Shown here: one piece after another, positions 9,181 through 17,237 of the stretch
Layout: every line of letters starts with the position of its first letter
Numbering within the stretch: the stretch's first letter is position 1
DNA from: Phycisphaerae bacterium
Lineage (GTDB): Bacteria > Planctomycetota > Phycisphaerae > Sedimentisphaerales > Anaerohalosphaeraceae
DNA: 64,000 bases
Direction: 5' to 3'
Assembly: GCA_012729675.1 (NCBI GenBank)
Contig: JAAYCR010000005.1
Coordinates: 33,871-97,870, forward strand
Notes under the pieces: model-generated
The model's input: only the letters and a program-made list of their open reading frames with translations
Told to the model about the DNA's origin: nothing
The model's database searches: none
Position numbers and translations under genes: made by a program

Positions 9181-10203
9181 ATGCCGAACAACGGTGAATT
9201 TCAGGCGGCGATTGAAATGCTGGAGCAAGCCCGGCGGGTGTTGATTACGACGCATCTAAAGCCGGACGGCGACGCCTGCGGGTGTATGCGGGCGATGGCC
9301 GAGTATGTGACGACGGCGGGCAAGACGGCCCTGCCGCTGGTGCTGTCGCCGCTGGCCAGTTGGTACGCCGAGTTGTTCGATGTGCCGATTCCGGTGCTGG
9401 GCAATGACGTCAAGCCGGAGGAGTTGGGGCGGGTCTATGGCGACTGCGATCTGATGGTGATCGTCGATACGAACAGCTATACCCAATTGCCGGGGCTTGA
9501 GACGTTTATCAAGGCTGCGCGGGCGGCCGGGACGCCGAAAATCATGGTCATCGACCACCACATCACGGGCGATCATCTGGGCGATGTGGAGCTGATCGAT
9601 ACGCAGGCGGCCGCCGCCGGCGAGATCGTCTATGACCTGTTCAAAGCCGCCGGGCATACGATTACGCCGCGGATCGCCGAGTCGATTTTTATCGCCCTGG
9701 CCACCGACACCGGCTGGTTTCGTTATGGTAACGCCGACAGCCGGATATTGCATACCGCCGCCGAGCTGGTGGCCGTGGGCGTCCATCCCAACGAGGTCTA
9801 TAGGCGGCTGTATCAGAGTTTTTCGCCCGCCCGTCTGGCGCTGATGACGCGAATGCTGGAACATTTGGAGCTGCACCACAACGGCCGCATCGCCACGCAG
9901 TATATCTTGCGAAAGGATTTTGACGAGACCGGAGCGTCCGGGGCGGATACGGAAAATCTCATCGACGAATGCCAGCGCATCGGCACCGTCGAAGTTGCGA
10001 TTTTGCTGGTCGAACTGGCCGACGGCAAGTACCGCTGTTCGCTGCGGAGCAAGGGTGGTGTGGACGTGCGGGCCGTCACGCAGGCCTACGGCGGCGGCGG
10101 CCACACCCTGGCGGCCGGCGTCACCCTGCCCGGTCCGCTGGACACGGCCTTGGGGCAACTGGTCGCCGACGTGAGGCGGCAGATGACAGAGGATAGAGGT
10201 TAG
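9181..10203 (+). CDS. nrnA: DHH-family phosphoesterase (NrnA-like nanoRNase / pAp phosphatase)
   Basis: 340 residues. The metal-binding motifs of the DHH superfamily are present: KPDGDACG (27-34), D96 in VIVDTN and IDHH (124-127). The C-terminal DHHA1 domain carries GGGGH (304-308). NrnA-type enzymes degrade short RNA oligomers and dephosphorylate pAp; the exact activity is by homology. The Shine-Dalgarno GAAAGGA lies upstream of the ATG. Confidence 0.9.
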   Translation: MPNNGEFQAAIEMLEQARRVLITTHLKPDGDACGCMRAMAEYVTTAGKTALPLVLSPLASWYAELFDVPIPVLGNDVKPEELGRVYGDCDLMVIVDTNSYTQLPGLETFIKAARAAGTPKIMVIDHHITGDHLGDVELIDTQAAAAGEIVYDLFKAAGHTITPRIAESIFIALATDTGWFRYGNADSRILHTAAELVAVGVHPNEVYRRLYQSFSPARLALMTRMLEHLELHHNGRIATQYILRKDFDETGASGADTENLIDECQRIGTVEVAILLVELADGKYRCSLRSKGGVDVRAVTQAYGGGGHTLAAGVTLPGPLDTALGQLVADVRRQMTEDRG

Positions 10204-10222
10204 AGGATAGAAGTTAGAGTGT
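10188..10222. repeat. AGAGGATAGAGGTTAG-type tandem repeat
   Basis: Two to three degenerate copies of AGAGGATAGAGGTTAG overlap the end of nrnA. The same unit, reverse-complemented, fills 17238-17375. Confidence 0.65.
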
Positions 10223-10242
10223 GCGGAATGTTAATCAGGTAA

Positions 10243-11565
10243 TTGACTATCGAGACGCGACGACACAGATTTGATTTGTTGTCCGGGCGGTTTTTGGAGG
10301 CCCGGCTTCCGTTGCTGCTGGCGACGCTGGCGCTGGTGTGCATTAGTCTGGTCACGATCTACGCCATCGGCCACCCCCGCACCGACGCGCCGCAGGCCGC
10401 CGACAGTCCGGCGGTCGGCGACGAGCGCATCGAGCTGCAGCAATCGCGTTATGCCGGCTTTTGGCTCAAGCAAGCCCTCTATGCCGCCGCAGGGCTGGCG
10501 TGCCTGGTCGCGGTCAACCTGGTCGATTATCGGCGGATCGGGCCGTACAGCTACGCCATCTACGCCGGGATTCTGGGGCTGCTGATGGTACTGCTGCTGG
10601 ATAAATACATCGACCTGCCGTTTGTGCCGGTCGTCAACAGTGCCCGCCGCTGGATCCGCATCACCATAATGGGGCGGGATGTCGTCAACATCCAGCCGTC
10701 GGAGTTCTGCAAAGTCGGCTTTATCCTCGCGCTGGCGTGGTATTTGCGGTTTCGGGAGAATTATCGGATGTTCAAGGGGCTGGTCGGCCCGTTCGCCATC
10801 ACTCTGCTGGCCATCGTGCTGATTATGCGTCAGCCCGACCTCGGCACAGTGATGCTGCTGATGCCCATCCTGTTTACGATGCTCTTCGTGGCCGGGGCAC
10901 GGGTCAAGCACCTGCTCCTTATAATAGGGATGGCGCTGCTGTCCGCCCCGATCCTCTGGCAGTTTATGCATCCATACCAGCGGATGCGCATCTCCTCGGT
11001 CGCCCTGCAAAACGAGCGGGTGTTCGCCGCCGCCCAATCCCGCCCGCGTCTGGCGGCCTACCTCGTCGGCGACACCGACAAGCTGCGGACGTGGCGGCGC
11101 GACGAAGGCTACCACCTGATCCACTCCAAACAGGCGATTGCCTCCGGCGGCATTCGCGGCTACGGCCTGGGCCGCGGGCCGTATCTGCGCTACGACTACC
11201 TGCCCGAACGCCACAACGACTTTATCTTCGCGGCCATCGCCCATCAATTCGGCCTGGTTGGCTGCGTGGTGGTGCTGCTTTTGTACGGGGTGATTATCGC
11301 CGCGGCGATGGAGATCGCCTGGCTGAATACCGATGCGTTTGGTCGCCTTGTGGCCGCCGGGATCGGGGCGATGTTCGCCGTCGAGGTGCTGGTCAACGTC
11401 AATATGACCATGGGCCTGATGCCCATCACCGGTCTGACGCTGCCCCTGGTCAGCTATGGCGGCTCCAGTATGGTCGTCCACCTCATCGCCGTCGGCCTGC
11501 TTAATAATATCGGACGCGAAAGACCGTTTTCACTGGCAAAAAAGCCGTTTGAGTTCGAGAATTAG
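10243..11565 (+). CDS. RodA/FtsW (SEDS) family peptidoglycan polymerase
   Basis: 440 residues with about ten membrane segments. SEDS hallmarks are visible: QPDLGT in the middle, then GYHLIHSKQAIASGG, GLGRGP and PERHNDFIFAAIAHQFGL near the C-terminus. SEDS proteins polymerise glycan strands with a class B PBP. RodA or FtsW cannot be separated here because no pbp, mre or fts gene is adjacent. The TTG start at 10243 is the most upstream plausible start and lacks an obvious Shine-Dalgarno. A ~90-nt loop-coding stretch after the first membrane segment is enriched in A, D and P residues. Confidence 0.88.
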   Translation: MTIETRRHRFDLLSGRFLEARLPLLLATLALVCISLVTIYAIGHPRTDAPQAADSPAVGDERIELQQSRYAGFWLKQALYAAAGLACLVAVNLVDYRRIGPYSYAIYAGILGLLMVLLLDKYIDLPFVPVVNSARRWIRITIMGRDVVNIQPSEFCKVGFILALAWYLRFRENYRMFKGLVGPFAITLLAIVLIMRQPDLGTVMLLMPILFTMLFVAGARVKHLLLIIGMALLSAPILWQFMHPYQRMRISSVALQNERVFAAAQSRPRLAAYLVGDTDKLRTWRRDEGYHLIHSKQAIASGGIRGYGLGRGPYLRYDYLPERHNDFIFAAIAHQFGLVGCVVVLLLYGVIIAAAMEIAWLNTDAFGRLVAAGIGAMFAVEVLVNVNMTMGLMPITGLTLPLVSYGGSSMVVHLIAVGLLNNIGRERPFSLAKKPFEFEN

Positions 11566-11801
11566 GAGGCAGGAGTCAGGAGGCAGGAGGCAGAACAGCC
11601 GGCCAAGTCGCCCGCGGAAACTAAAAATTTTCAGTTTTGATTTGAAACTTTTGATTTTAAATTTTAAAGCTTTCCCCCGTGCCGTCCGCATAAAATCCGC
11701 ATTATTAGGCCAAAAAAGGCAGATGCGGGCGACAACAGGACGTATTAGCACTGAAAATACGTGTATTATGGGAAAAATTTTTGTTATTCCGCACATTTTC
11801 C
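11566..11801. other. Repeat-rich intergenic region after the SEDS gene
   Basis: Begins with GGAGGCAGGAGTCAGGAGG-like tandem units, then A+T-rich AAAATTTTCAGTTTTGATTT-like sequence. Short frames on either strand have no coding character. A promoter and leader follow. Confidence 0.6.
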
Positions 11802-11830
11802 TTGCATCGGGACGCGATTTATAGTACTAT
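11802..11830 (+). promoter_or_regulatory. Sigma-70 promoter for the dockerin-like gene
   Basis: TTGCAT (11802-11807), 17-nt spacer, TACTAT (11825-11830). Transcription would start near 11837, giving a leader of about 174 nt. Confidence 0.7.
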
Positions 11831-11836
11831 CAGCAG

Positions 11837-12010
11837 TGTACCAAGGAAGCTGAATTTCGGATGGGAGAGTCCGGGGGTTGCTTTTGGGGTACGATATTGC
11901 GGACGGATGAAAGCATAGTAGTCGATTGCGAGAACGCCTGCGGGGCGCGTGGCCTTTCGGGTTGTGACATAAAGCTGTAACGCAAGTAAAAGAGAAAAGG
12001 ATGGTGTCGA
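11837..12010 (+). promoter_or_regulatory. Long 5' leader of the dockerin-like gene
   Basis: A G-rich leader of about 174 nt with local inverted repeats (for example GCGAGAACGCCTGCGGGGCGC and GGCCTTTCGGGTTGTGAC). It ends in AGAGAAAAGGATGGTGTCG before the ATG. I recognise no named riboswitch. Long leaders on exported-protein genes often carry regulation, but none is shown here. Confidence 0.4.
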
Positions 12011-13294
12011 ATGAAAAAGCTTGTTTTGGCAATGCTGGTCGCGGCTATGGCTGTGCCGGCGTTCGCGGTGGTCAACATTAACGCCACGGACGAGGGGAAT
12101 GGTGTTCTGAAGTTGTGGTACGAATGTACCGAAGGCGAAATTATCCGCGGTATTGCCCTCAGGATCGAGGCCGACGGCAATGCGACCATCGCGAATAACG
12201 GCGCCGCAACCGTATTGGCGTTGTGGGAAATCGACGGAAAGTCGTTCGGTTTTAACACGTATATGGATTATGCGTTCACCGTTGAATCGGATACCCCTGG
12301 ATTCTATGATATCGATCTGGGACATCCGCTGGCCAAGGCCGACGAACGCGGCGAGTTGGACAGCTTTCCGGCCGGCCTGTTTTCGGTCAGCATGGGTGCA
12401 CTGGACCAGCTCGGCGAGCAGGCGGGCGTCGGCAGTTCCGGTGAACTGATGACCATTAAGTTTGACCTGACCGGAGATGCCGTTATCAGCATCGCAGCGG
12501 ATACCCTCCGCGGCGGCGTCGTCGGTGACGGTGTCGAAGTCGTGGCCGTACAGCCCACCCAGTGGCTGATAGACGGCGGCGTGGTCGAAGAGGTCGTTTG
12601 CAGCGCTCTGGCCAAGACGACGGCCGGTACGAACATTGACCAGACCCGCGTGAATGCCAGCCGTGTGGAGACCTTCACCGCCGCCGCCAGCAGCAACGTG
12701 GCCGGCGAGATTGAGTACTCCTTCGACTTTGGCGATGGCAACTGGACGGCGTGGGGCGCGGCCTCGCAGACCAAGACATTTGTCTATGGTGGTGCTGGTG
12801 TAGTTGCAGCGAATGACTATAGCTTCAATGTCAAGGTCAAGGCACGCAATGCCGCGACACTGGTCGAATCCGCCGAATACGGTCCCATCGTCATGGTCAG
12901 CGAACCCGTCAAGTCAACAATTGGCGCAACACAGTATGGCATTTGGGCAGCAGCTGGCCGTCCGAACTGCTGGGCCTTTCCGCGCAACTGCCGCGGCGAT
13001 GCAAACGGTGGAAGTACAGGTTTAGGTGCTAATCGTACGTGGGTAACTGTCGCAGATTTGAACATTCTTGCCGCCGCCTTTAACAAAGTTGAAGCTGATC
13101 TTTTGGTCTCTTCGTTTGGCGGATTCCCTGGTGTCTGTGCCGATTTCAACCGTGGGAGTACCGGACTTGGTGCAAACCGTACATGGGTAACTGTTGCGGA
13201 CTTGAATGTTTTGGCTCAGTATTTCAACAAGGTCGTAGCTGAAGTTCCGGTTTGCGAGCAGACGCAGTATCATTATTGGACGGGCAATCTGTAA
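12011..13294 (+). CDS. Secreted protein with C-terminal dockerin-like repeats
   Basis: 427 residues. Signal peptide MKKLVLAMLVAAMAVPAFA, with cleavage likely after residue 19. Residues ~20-190 look like a cohesin- or adhesin-like beta domain, and ~205-305 like a PKD/Ig domain (YSFDFGDGNW). The C-terminus has two copies of GSTGLGANRTWVTVADLN at about 334 and 382, 48 residues apart. Each looks like an elongated dockerin calcium loop (D/N, T, D-L-N spacing). Dockerins bind cohesins, so it may anchor to an extracellular assembly. AAAAGG lies 11 nt before the ATG; promoter at 11802. Confidence 0.8.
   Translation: MKKLVLAMLVAAMAVPAFAVVNINATDEGNGVLKLWYECTEGEIIRGIALRIEADGNATIANNGAATVLALWEIDGKSFGFNTYMDYAFTVESDTPGFYDIDLGHPLAKADERGELDSFPAGLFSVSMGALDQLGEQAGVGSSGELMTIKFDLTGDAVISIAADTLRGGVVGDGVEVVAVQPTQWLIDGGVVEEVVCSALAKTTAGTNIDQTRVNASRVETFTAAASSNVAGEIEYSFDFGDGNWTAWGAASQTKTFVYGGAGVVAANDYSFNVKVKARNAATLVESAEYGPIVMVSEPVKSTIGATQYGIWAAAGRPNCWAFPRNCRGDANGGSTGLGANRTWVTVADLNILAAAFNKVEADLLVSSFGGFPGVCADFNRGSTGLGANRTWVTVADLNVLAQYFNKVVAEVPVCEQTQYHYWTGNL
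13010..13210 (+). repeat. Tandem coding repeat of the dockerin-like loops
   Basis: Two diverged copies beginning at 13010 and 13154, a 144-bp period, encode GSTGLGANRTWVTVADLN. They differ mainly at third codon positions, so the duplication is kept for the protein rather than being recent. Confidence 0.8.
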
Positions 13295-13322
13295 TTTATA
13301 TTGACACACACTTTACACTAAA

Positions 13323-13334
13323 GTTAACGTTAAC
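13323..13334. promoter_or_regulatory. Operator-like palindrome GTTAACGTTAAC
   Basis: A perfect 12-bp palindrome centred on CG, 47 nt before the PEP-CTERM start and about where a -10 element would fall for TTGACA at 13301-13306. LacI-family operators often have this form. No regulator gene is nearby. Confidence 0.35.
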
Positions 13335-13381
13335 GTAAGTTTGTACAAACAAAAACACAACTAATGTATGAAAGGGGAACG

Positions 13382-13888
13382 ATGATGAAGAAGTTAATGG
13401 TTCTGAGTTTGGTTTTGGCAATCAGTGCAATGTCAAGTGCGGCCTTTACGATTGATTATTTAAATGATTCAGTCGTAGTAAGTAATACCGAAGACTTAAT
13501 TGGCGGTATAGACGTCTATTTTGGTATTATTGGCGGAAGTACAGGCTTGCTTGGCGACATTTCCTATCGCGATGGCGGTCCTGGTGTAGCAGCGATCCTA
13601 GATTCCTATACAGGTGAAGATGCTCTGGGCGAAGGCTTGCCTTGGGATGGCGGTTTGTGGCAGATTAAGTGGGCAATTGCCGAAGTGACTTCTTTTGATG
13701 CGGGCACATGGTTTTCAGTTGCTCTGCCGGGTTACTTTAGAGCCGCAGAAGGCCAGCATGACATCCAGATTGATGTTGTAGATGCTGCCAGTGGCGAAGG
13801 TGCCAGCCTGTACTTGGCCGTAGTTCCTGAGCCGATGACAATGGGTCTGTTGGGTCTTGGCGCGTTGTTCCTGCGTCGCCGCAAATAA
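13382..13888 (+). CDS. PEP-CTERM sorting domain protein
   Basis: 168 residues from the second in-frame ATG cluster; AAAGGGGA directly before it decides the start (an ATG at 13364 lacks a site). Signal peptide MMKKLMVLSLVLAISAMSSA. The C-terminus has VPEPMTMGLLGLGALFLRRRK: the PEP motif, a hydrophobic helix and an arginine cluster, recognised by exosortase-type sorting systems. The body is unrecognised, acidic and glycine-rich. It follows the dockerin-like gene by 87 nt and precedes a strong terminator. Confidence 0.88.
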   Translation: MMKKLMVLSLVLAISAMSSAAFTIDYLNDSVVVSNTEDLIGGIDVYFGIIGGSTGLLGDISYRDGGPGVAAILDSYTGEDALGEGLPWDGGLWQIKWAIAEVTSFDAGTWFSVALPGYFRAAEGQHDIQIDVVDAASGEGASLYLAVVPEPMTMGLLGLGALFLRRRK

Positions 13889-13931
13889 GCGATTGCTGAA
13901 TTACCAAACTCAGTAAAAACAAAGTGTGTAA

Positions 13932-13964
13932 AGAGGCTCGCCCGCAAGGACGAGCCTCTTTTAT
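13932..13964 (+). terminator. Rho-independent terminator after the PEP-CTERM gene
   Basis: AGAGGCTCG (13932-13940) pairs with CGAGCCTCT (13951-13959) over a 10-nt loop, followed by TTTTATTTTA. Confidence 0.9.
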
Positions 13965-13973
13965 TTTATGGTT

Positions 13974-14440
13974 TTTAGACACAGATTTCACTGATTTTCA
14001 CTGATTTTTTATACTATTTATGTGTTAATCGGTGTCAAAAAATTTTTAGACAGGATAACAGGATTGACAAGATGTTTTCTTACCACGAAGAACACGAAGC
14101 ACACGAAGAAAAAAATAGGGATAAAAACAAAAATAGAGAGTATTATATTTGTGCCAATTGGTGATAATTAGTGGCAAAAAGTTTAGACACAGATTTCACA
14201 GATTTTCACTGATTTTTTTAGACTATTTTTTTATAATCTGCGTTAATCTGCGTTAATCCGTGTCAAAAAAATTTTAGACAGGATAACAGGATTGACAGTT
14301 GAGTTCTTAGTTCTTAGTTCGTAGAATCGGTGAAATCTGTGGTTCCAAAAAAACTTCGTGCCTCTTCGTGCCCTTCGTGGTAGAATAAATTTGTGCTGAT
14401 CGGTGTTAATCAGCGGCAAATAAACTCTGTGGCAAAAAGG
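13974..14440. repeat. Dispersed repeat cluster, non-coding
   Basis: About 470 bp without a gene. AGACACAGATTTCAC...GATTTTCACTGATTTTT occurs near 13977 and 14185, and TTTTAGACAGGATAACAGG near 14045 and 14273. Also present are CCACGAAGAACACGAAG and TTCGTGCCTCTTCGTG units and AATCTGCGTTAATC units. The same units recur at 15290-15388, 15920-16158, 17395-17500 and around the GxxExxY gene at 34333-34788. Confidence 0.8.
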
Positions 14441-14451
14441 AGCCAAGAGTC

Positions 14452-15279
14452 ATGGAATCGACTAAAATCATCGTTTTTGAAAGCAATCAAGTCCGTCGGA
14501 TTTGGCACAATGACCGGTGGTATTTCTCGGTCGTGGATGTCTGCGGCATATTGACAGACACCCCTGAACCGCGGAAATATTGGAGTGTCCTAAAAACCCG
14601 GCTTAAAAAGGAAGGAAGCGAACCGACTACAATCTGTAGTCAGTTGAAAATGCAGGCCAACGACGGCAAAATGCGATTGATGGATTGTGCTGACGCCGAG
14701 GCCCTGTTTCGGATTATCCAATCCATCCCCTCGCCCAAGGCCGAGCCGTTTAAGCGGTGGCTGGCCAGGGTCGGCTACGAGCGCGTTCAGGAGATTGAAA
14801 ACCCTGAACTGGCGCAGCAGCGAATGAAGTCCCTTTATGAGCAGAAGGGCTACCCCAAGGTCTGGATTGACAAACGGCTGCGGGGCATTGCCATCCGCCA
14901 GAATCTGACCGATGAATGGAAACAGCGAGGCATTGACCGTGAGCGAGATTTTGCGATTTTGACGGCCGAGATATCCAAGGCGACCTTCGGCCTGACCCCG
15001 ACGGCCTACAAAAAACTCAAAGGGCTTTCCAAAAAACAACAAAATCTTCGCGACCATATGACCGATTTAGAATTGATTTTTACGATGCTCGGCGAAAAGG
15101 TAACGACCGAAATATCGCACAAAGAACGTCCGGAAACATTTGATAAGAGCAAGCAAGTCGCCCGCCGCGGCGGCGCCGTCGCAGGCACCGCCCGAAAAGC
15201 GACCGAAAAAGAACTCGGCAGAAGCGTCATTTCAAGACAAAATTTTCTTGACCAAAAAGAACCAGAAAAAATAAAATAA
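14452..15279 (+). CDS. BRO-N domain protein (DinD / phage antirepressor-like)
   Basis: 275 residues. The N-terminal ~110 residues are a BRO-N domain (IVFESNQVRRIWHNDRWYFS, then VVDVCGILTD), a DNA-binding module of phage antirepressors and of DNA-damage-inducible DinD. The middle has KRWLARVGYERVQEIENPE and an Arg/Lys-rich helical stretch typical of DinD-like proteins. The C-terminus is basic (KQVARRGGAVAGTARKATEKELGR). AAAGGAGCC lies before the ATG. It stands alone in a repeat cluster, with no other phage gene next to it, so it is probably a transferred single gene. Confidence 0.85.
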   Translation: MESTKIIVFESNQVRRIWHNDRWYFSVVDVCGILTDTPEPRKYWSVLKTRLKKEGSEPTTICSQLKMQANDGKMRLMDCADAEALFRIIQSIPSPKAEPFKRWLARVGYERVQEIENPELAQQRMKSLYEQKGYPKVWIDKRLRGIAIRQNLTDEWKQRGIDRERDFAILTAEISKATFGLTPTAYKKLKGLSKKQQNLRDHMTDLELIFTMLGEKVTTEISHKERPETFDKSKQVARRGGAVAGTARKATEKELGRSVISRQNFLDQKEPEKIK

Positions 15280-15289
15280 CTCAAAACTA

Positions 15290-15388
15290 CGAACTAAGAA
15301 CTAAGAACTATCTTCGTGCTCTTCGTGTCCTTCGTGGTTAAAATTAATCTGCGTAAATCCGCGTAATCTGTGGTTACAAAAAAGGAAT
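15290..15388. repeat. Leader repeat copy 1 upstream of a lipoprotein gene
   Basis: The 77 bases at 15312-15388 match 16081-16157 at about 74 of 77 positions. They include TTCGTG units, TAAATCCGCGTAATCTGTGG and the Shine-Dalgarno AAAAAAGGA of the next gene. Confidence 0.85.
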
Positions 15389-15393
15389 GAAAA

Positions 15394-15933
15394 ATGATAC
15401 CAGGAACCCAAGAACCCAAGAACCCAAGAACTCAAGAATTGAAAATTAGGAATTCAAAATTAAGCACTTTTCTCCTGTCTTCTGTGTTCTGTATTCTGTT
15501 ATCTCTTTCCGGCTGCAGCCAGCCCACCGCGCCGGACGCCGAGACATCCGGCTCGCCCGATATGATCCGCCGGGCGCAGCTCGTTGGCCAAGAGAACATC
15601 CAACTCAAAAAGCAGGTTGAGGCACTCGAAAAGCAGGCCGCCGACCGGGACAAGCGGATTGCCGACCTCACGGGTCAACTGTCCCAATCGAAAAAGCAGG
15701 CCGCCGACTGGCAGACGCGATATGGACAGTTGGATCGCAACATGAACGCCGCATTGCTGGAGTGCCAGACGGCCTTGCAGGCCAGCCAGACCGAGACCCC
15801 GGCCGAGGCAATCTCGTGTGAAGAAGTCGAGGCCAAATACGCCGAAACAATCCAAACCCTGATGCAGAACCTGCTGGACTGCTCGACCAAACTCGAAGCC
15901 TTCGAAAACACAACCACGGATTCCGCTGATTGA
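15394..15933 (+). CDS. Coiled-coil lipoprotein of unknown function
   Basis: 179 residues. The lipobox LSLSGC ends at C41, after an unusually long n-region. The first ~30 codons are written in the window's repeat vocabulary (AAGAACCCAAGAACTCAAGA, then CTTCTGTGTTCTGTATTCTG). Residues ~60-120 form a coiled coil (QLKKQVEALEKQAADRDKR). Two cysteines follow at about 133 and 146. It probably anchors to a membrane; function unknown. AAAGGA, supplied by the repeat, lies 7 nt before the ATG. Confidence 0.75.
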   Translation: MIPGTQEPKNPRTQELKIRNSKLSTFLLSSVFCILLSLSGCSQPTAPDAETSGSPDMIRRAQLVGQENIQLKKQVEALEKQAADRDKRIADLTGQLSQSKKQAADWQTRYGQLDRNMNAALLECQTALQASQTETPAEAISCEEVEAKYAETIQTLMQNLLDCSTKLEAFENTTTDSAD

Positions 15934-15949
15934 CACGGATTTATGTAAA

Positions 15950-16157
15950 AAGCACTAAACTCTAATCGCTAAACCCTATAGCTGATTCGTCGCAAAAAAG
16001 GTTGAACCACGAAGAACACGAAGTACACGAAGAAAATATAGGAATAAAAATAAAAAAAAGACAAGAATTATTTATAAATCCTTCGTGCTCTTCGTGTGCT
16101 TCGTGGTTAAAATTAATCTGCGTAAATCGGTGTAATCTGTGGTTACAAAAAAGGAAT
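15950..16157. repeat. Leader repeat copy 2 and CCACGAAG repeats
   Basis: ACCACGAAGAACACGAAGTA at about 16005 is followed by the 77-base leader at 16081-16157, which nearly duplicates 15312-15388. It ends in the AAGGA that serves the next gene. Confidence 0.85.
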
Positions 16158-16162
16158 TAAGA

Positions 16163-16714
16163 ATGAAGAATTTAGAATTAAGAATTGCCTTTTGCCTTTT
16201 ACCTTTTGCCTTTTGCCTTTTCTCCGGCTGTCAACCTCTGCAGAAAACCCCCAACGCCCCCTTCCCCCCCGAAATGGTCGGCACGTGGGAAACCTGGTTC
16301 GGCCCCGAGCAGAAGTGGGCGATCACGTTTGACCGGGACGGCGCGATTACCGGGATGCATCATTACGTCTTTGGCCCGATGACCGCCGAGGAAGGCGGCG
16401 TCTATAAAGACGGCCCCGACCCCGGCACCTATATGGTCGCCGTCCTCGGCCCGCTCCAGACCGAATACGTTCCTTTAACGAACCGGCTCAAGGCGACGGT
16501 TACGATTGACAGCTATACGATGCAGTTTGTCGAGGGTGCCTTGAAGGGACGAGTGATTGACAAACTTGAAGGACCTGTCACCGAGGATGGCACAACATGG
16601 AACATCGAATGGCGGAGCTACGGCTGGCTGGAGGGTGCGGATGAGCCGCCGATAGATTTTATTGACGCAAATCCTGAACTTCTTGTATTTCATAAAGTCG
16701 AAGTCAGTCAGTAA
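16163..16714 (+). CDS. Lipoprotein of unknown function with a repeat-derived signal peptide
   Basis: 183 residues. The start is set by AAGGA 7 nt upstream. The signal peptide IAFCLLPFAFCLFSGC is encoded by repeated TTTTGCC units, the reverse complement of the AAAAGGCAAAAGGTAAAA repeats seen at 18776-18803. The mature domain (residues ~24-183) is beta-rich with tryptophans (TWETWFGPEQKWAITF) and resembles lipocalin-like or META-type small domains, but no family can be assigned. It overlaps the convergent pilin gene by 7 bp. Confidence 0.75.
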   Translation: MKNLELRIAFCLLPFAFCLFSGCQPLQKTPNAPFPPEMVGTWETWFGPEQKWAITFDRDGAITGMHHYVFGPMTAEEGGVYKDGPDPGTYMVAVLGPLQTEYVPLTNRLKATVTIDSYTMQFVEGALKGRVIDKLEGPVTEDGTTWNIEWRSYGWLEGADEPPIDFIDANPELLVFHKVEVSQ

Positions 16715-17229
16715 TCAAAAAACTTGACGCCTTGGCTGTCTGTCCCCGGCCAGTTCAGTTTGATGCTTTTGGTGGCTGGATGGTAAATCCACCCGGCATC
16801 AAAAGGCGAATATATCGCAGCGGTGGCTTCGTCAAGCGTTTGTTCGCTGCTGAGTACACGAATAATCGATTGATCGCTAAAGGGGTTTTTCGGCAATGTT
16901 GAAAGATATTTTTTGGTAACAGTAAGTTGATTCTGTAAAATCACGAAGGTCGGCGGATTGTTCGGATTGTTACTAATATGCCCCGGTGGTACTCCGCCGT
17001 GTTCTGCGGCGTAGCGTTCGATGGCTTCTCTTAGGAGTTTTAGGTTTGCTTTGGCTTGGGCTTCTTTGGCCTGCTGGACGTGCCCTTGGAATTCTGGATA
17101 GACAATGGCCGCCAATATGCCGAGGATGGACACGACGATCATCAATTCAATCAGCGTGAACGCTGATTGGGATTGACGATTGACGATTGACGATGGACGA
17201 TTTGTTGGTTTTAAATTATCCAGATCCAA
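16708..17229 (-). CDS. Type II secretion / type IV pilin-like pseudopilin (GspG-like), orphan
   Basis: 173 residues with a class-III prepilin leader. FTLIELMIVVSILGILAA begins at residue 24, with E at +5 of the mature protein; a helix continues to ~75 and then a C-terminal globular part. The leader is encoded by repeats (CGTCAATCGTCAATCGTCAATC on the coding strand). The start is probably the TTG at 17229; internal starts would shorten the leader. No secretion or pilus genes are adjacent. It is convergent with, and overlaps, the lipoprotein gene. Confidence 0.8.
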   Translation of the reverse strand: MDLDNLKPTNRPSSIVNRQSQSAFTLIELMIVVSILGILAAIVYPEFQGHVQQAKEAQAKANLKLLREAIERYAAEHGGVPPGHISNNPNNPPTFVILQNQLTVTKKYLSTLPKNPFSDQSIIRVLSSEQTLDEATAAIYSPFDAGWIYHPATKSIKLNWPGTDSQGVKFFDY

Positions 17230-17237
17230 GTCTCTGT

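Noticed and set aside
10231..11481. 416-codon minus-strand ORF
   Set aside because: Antisense shadow of the SEDS gene, with histidine/glutamine-rich nonsense composition.
11837..12010. Known riboswitch before the dockerin-like gene
   Set aside because: I looked for cyclic-di-GMP and similar conserved cores and saw none; only generic structure remains.
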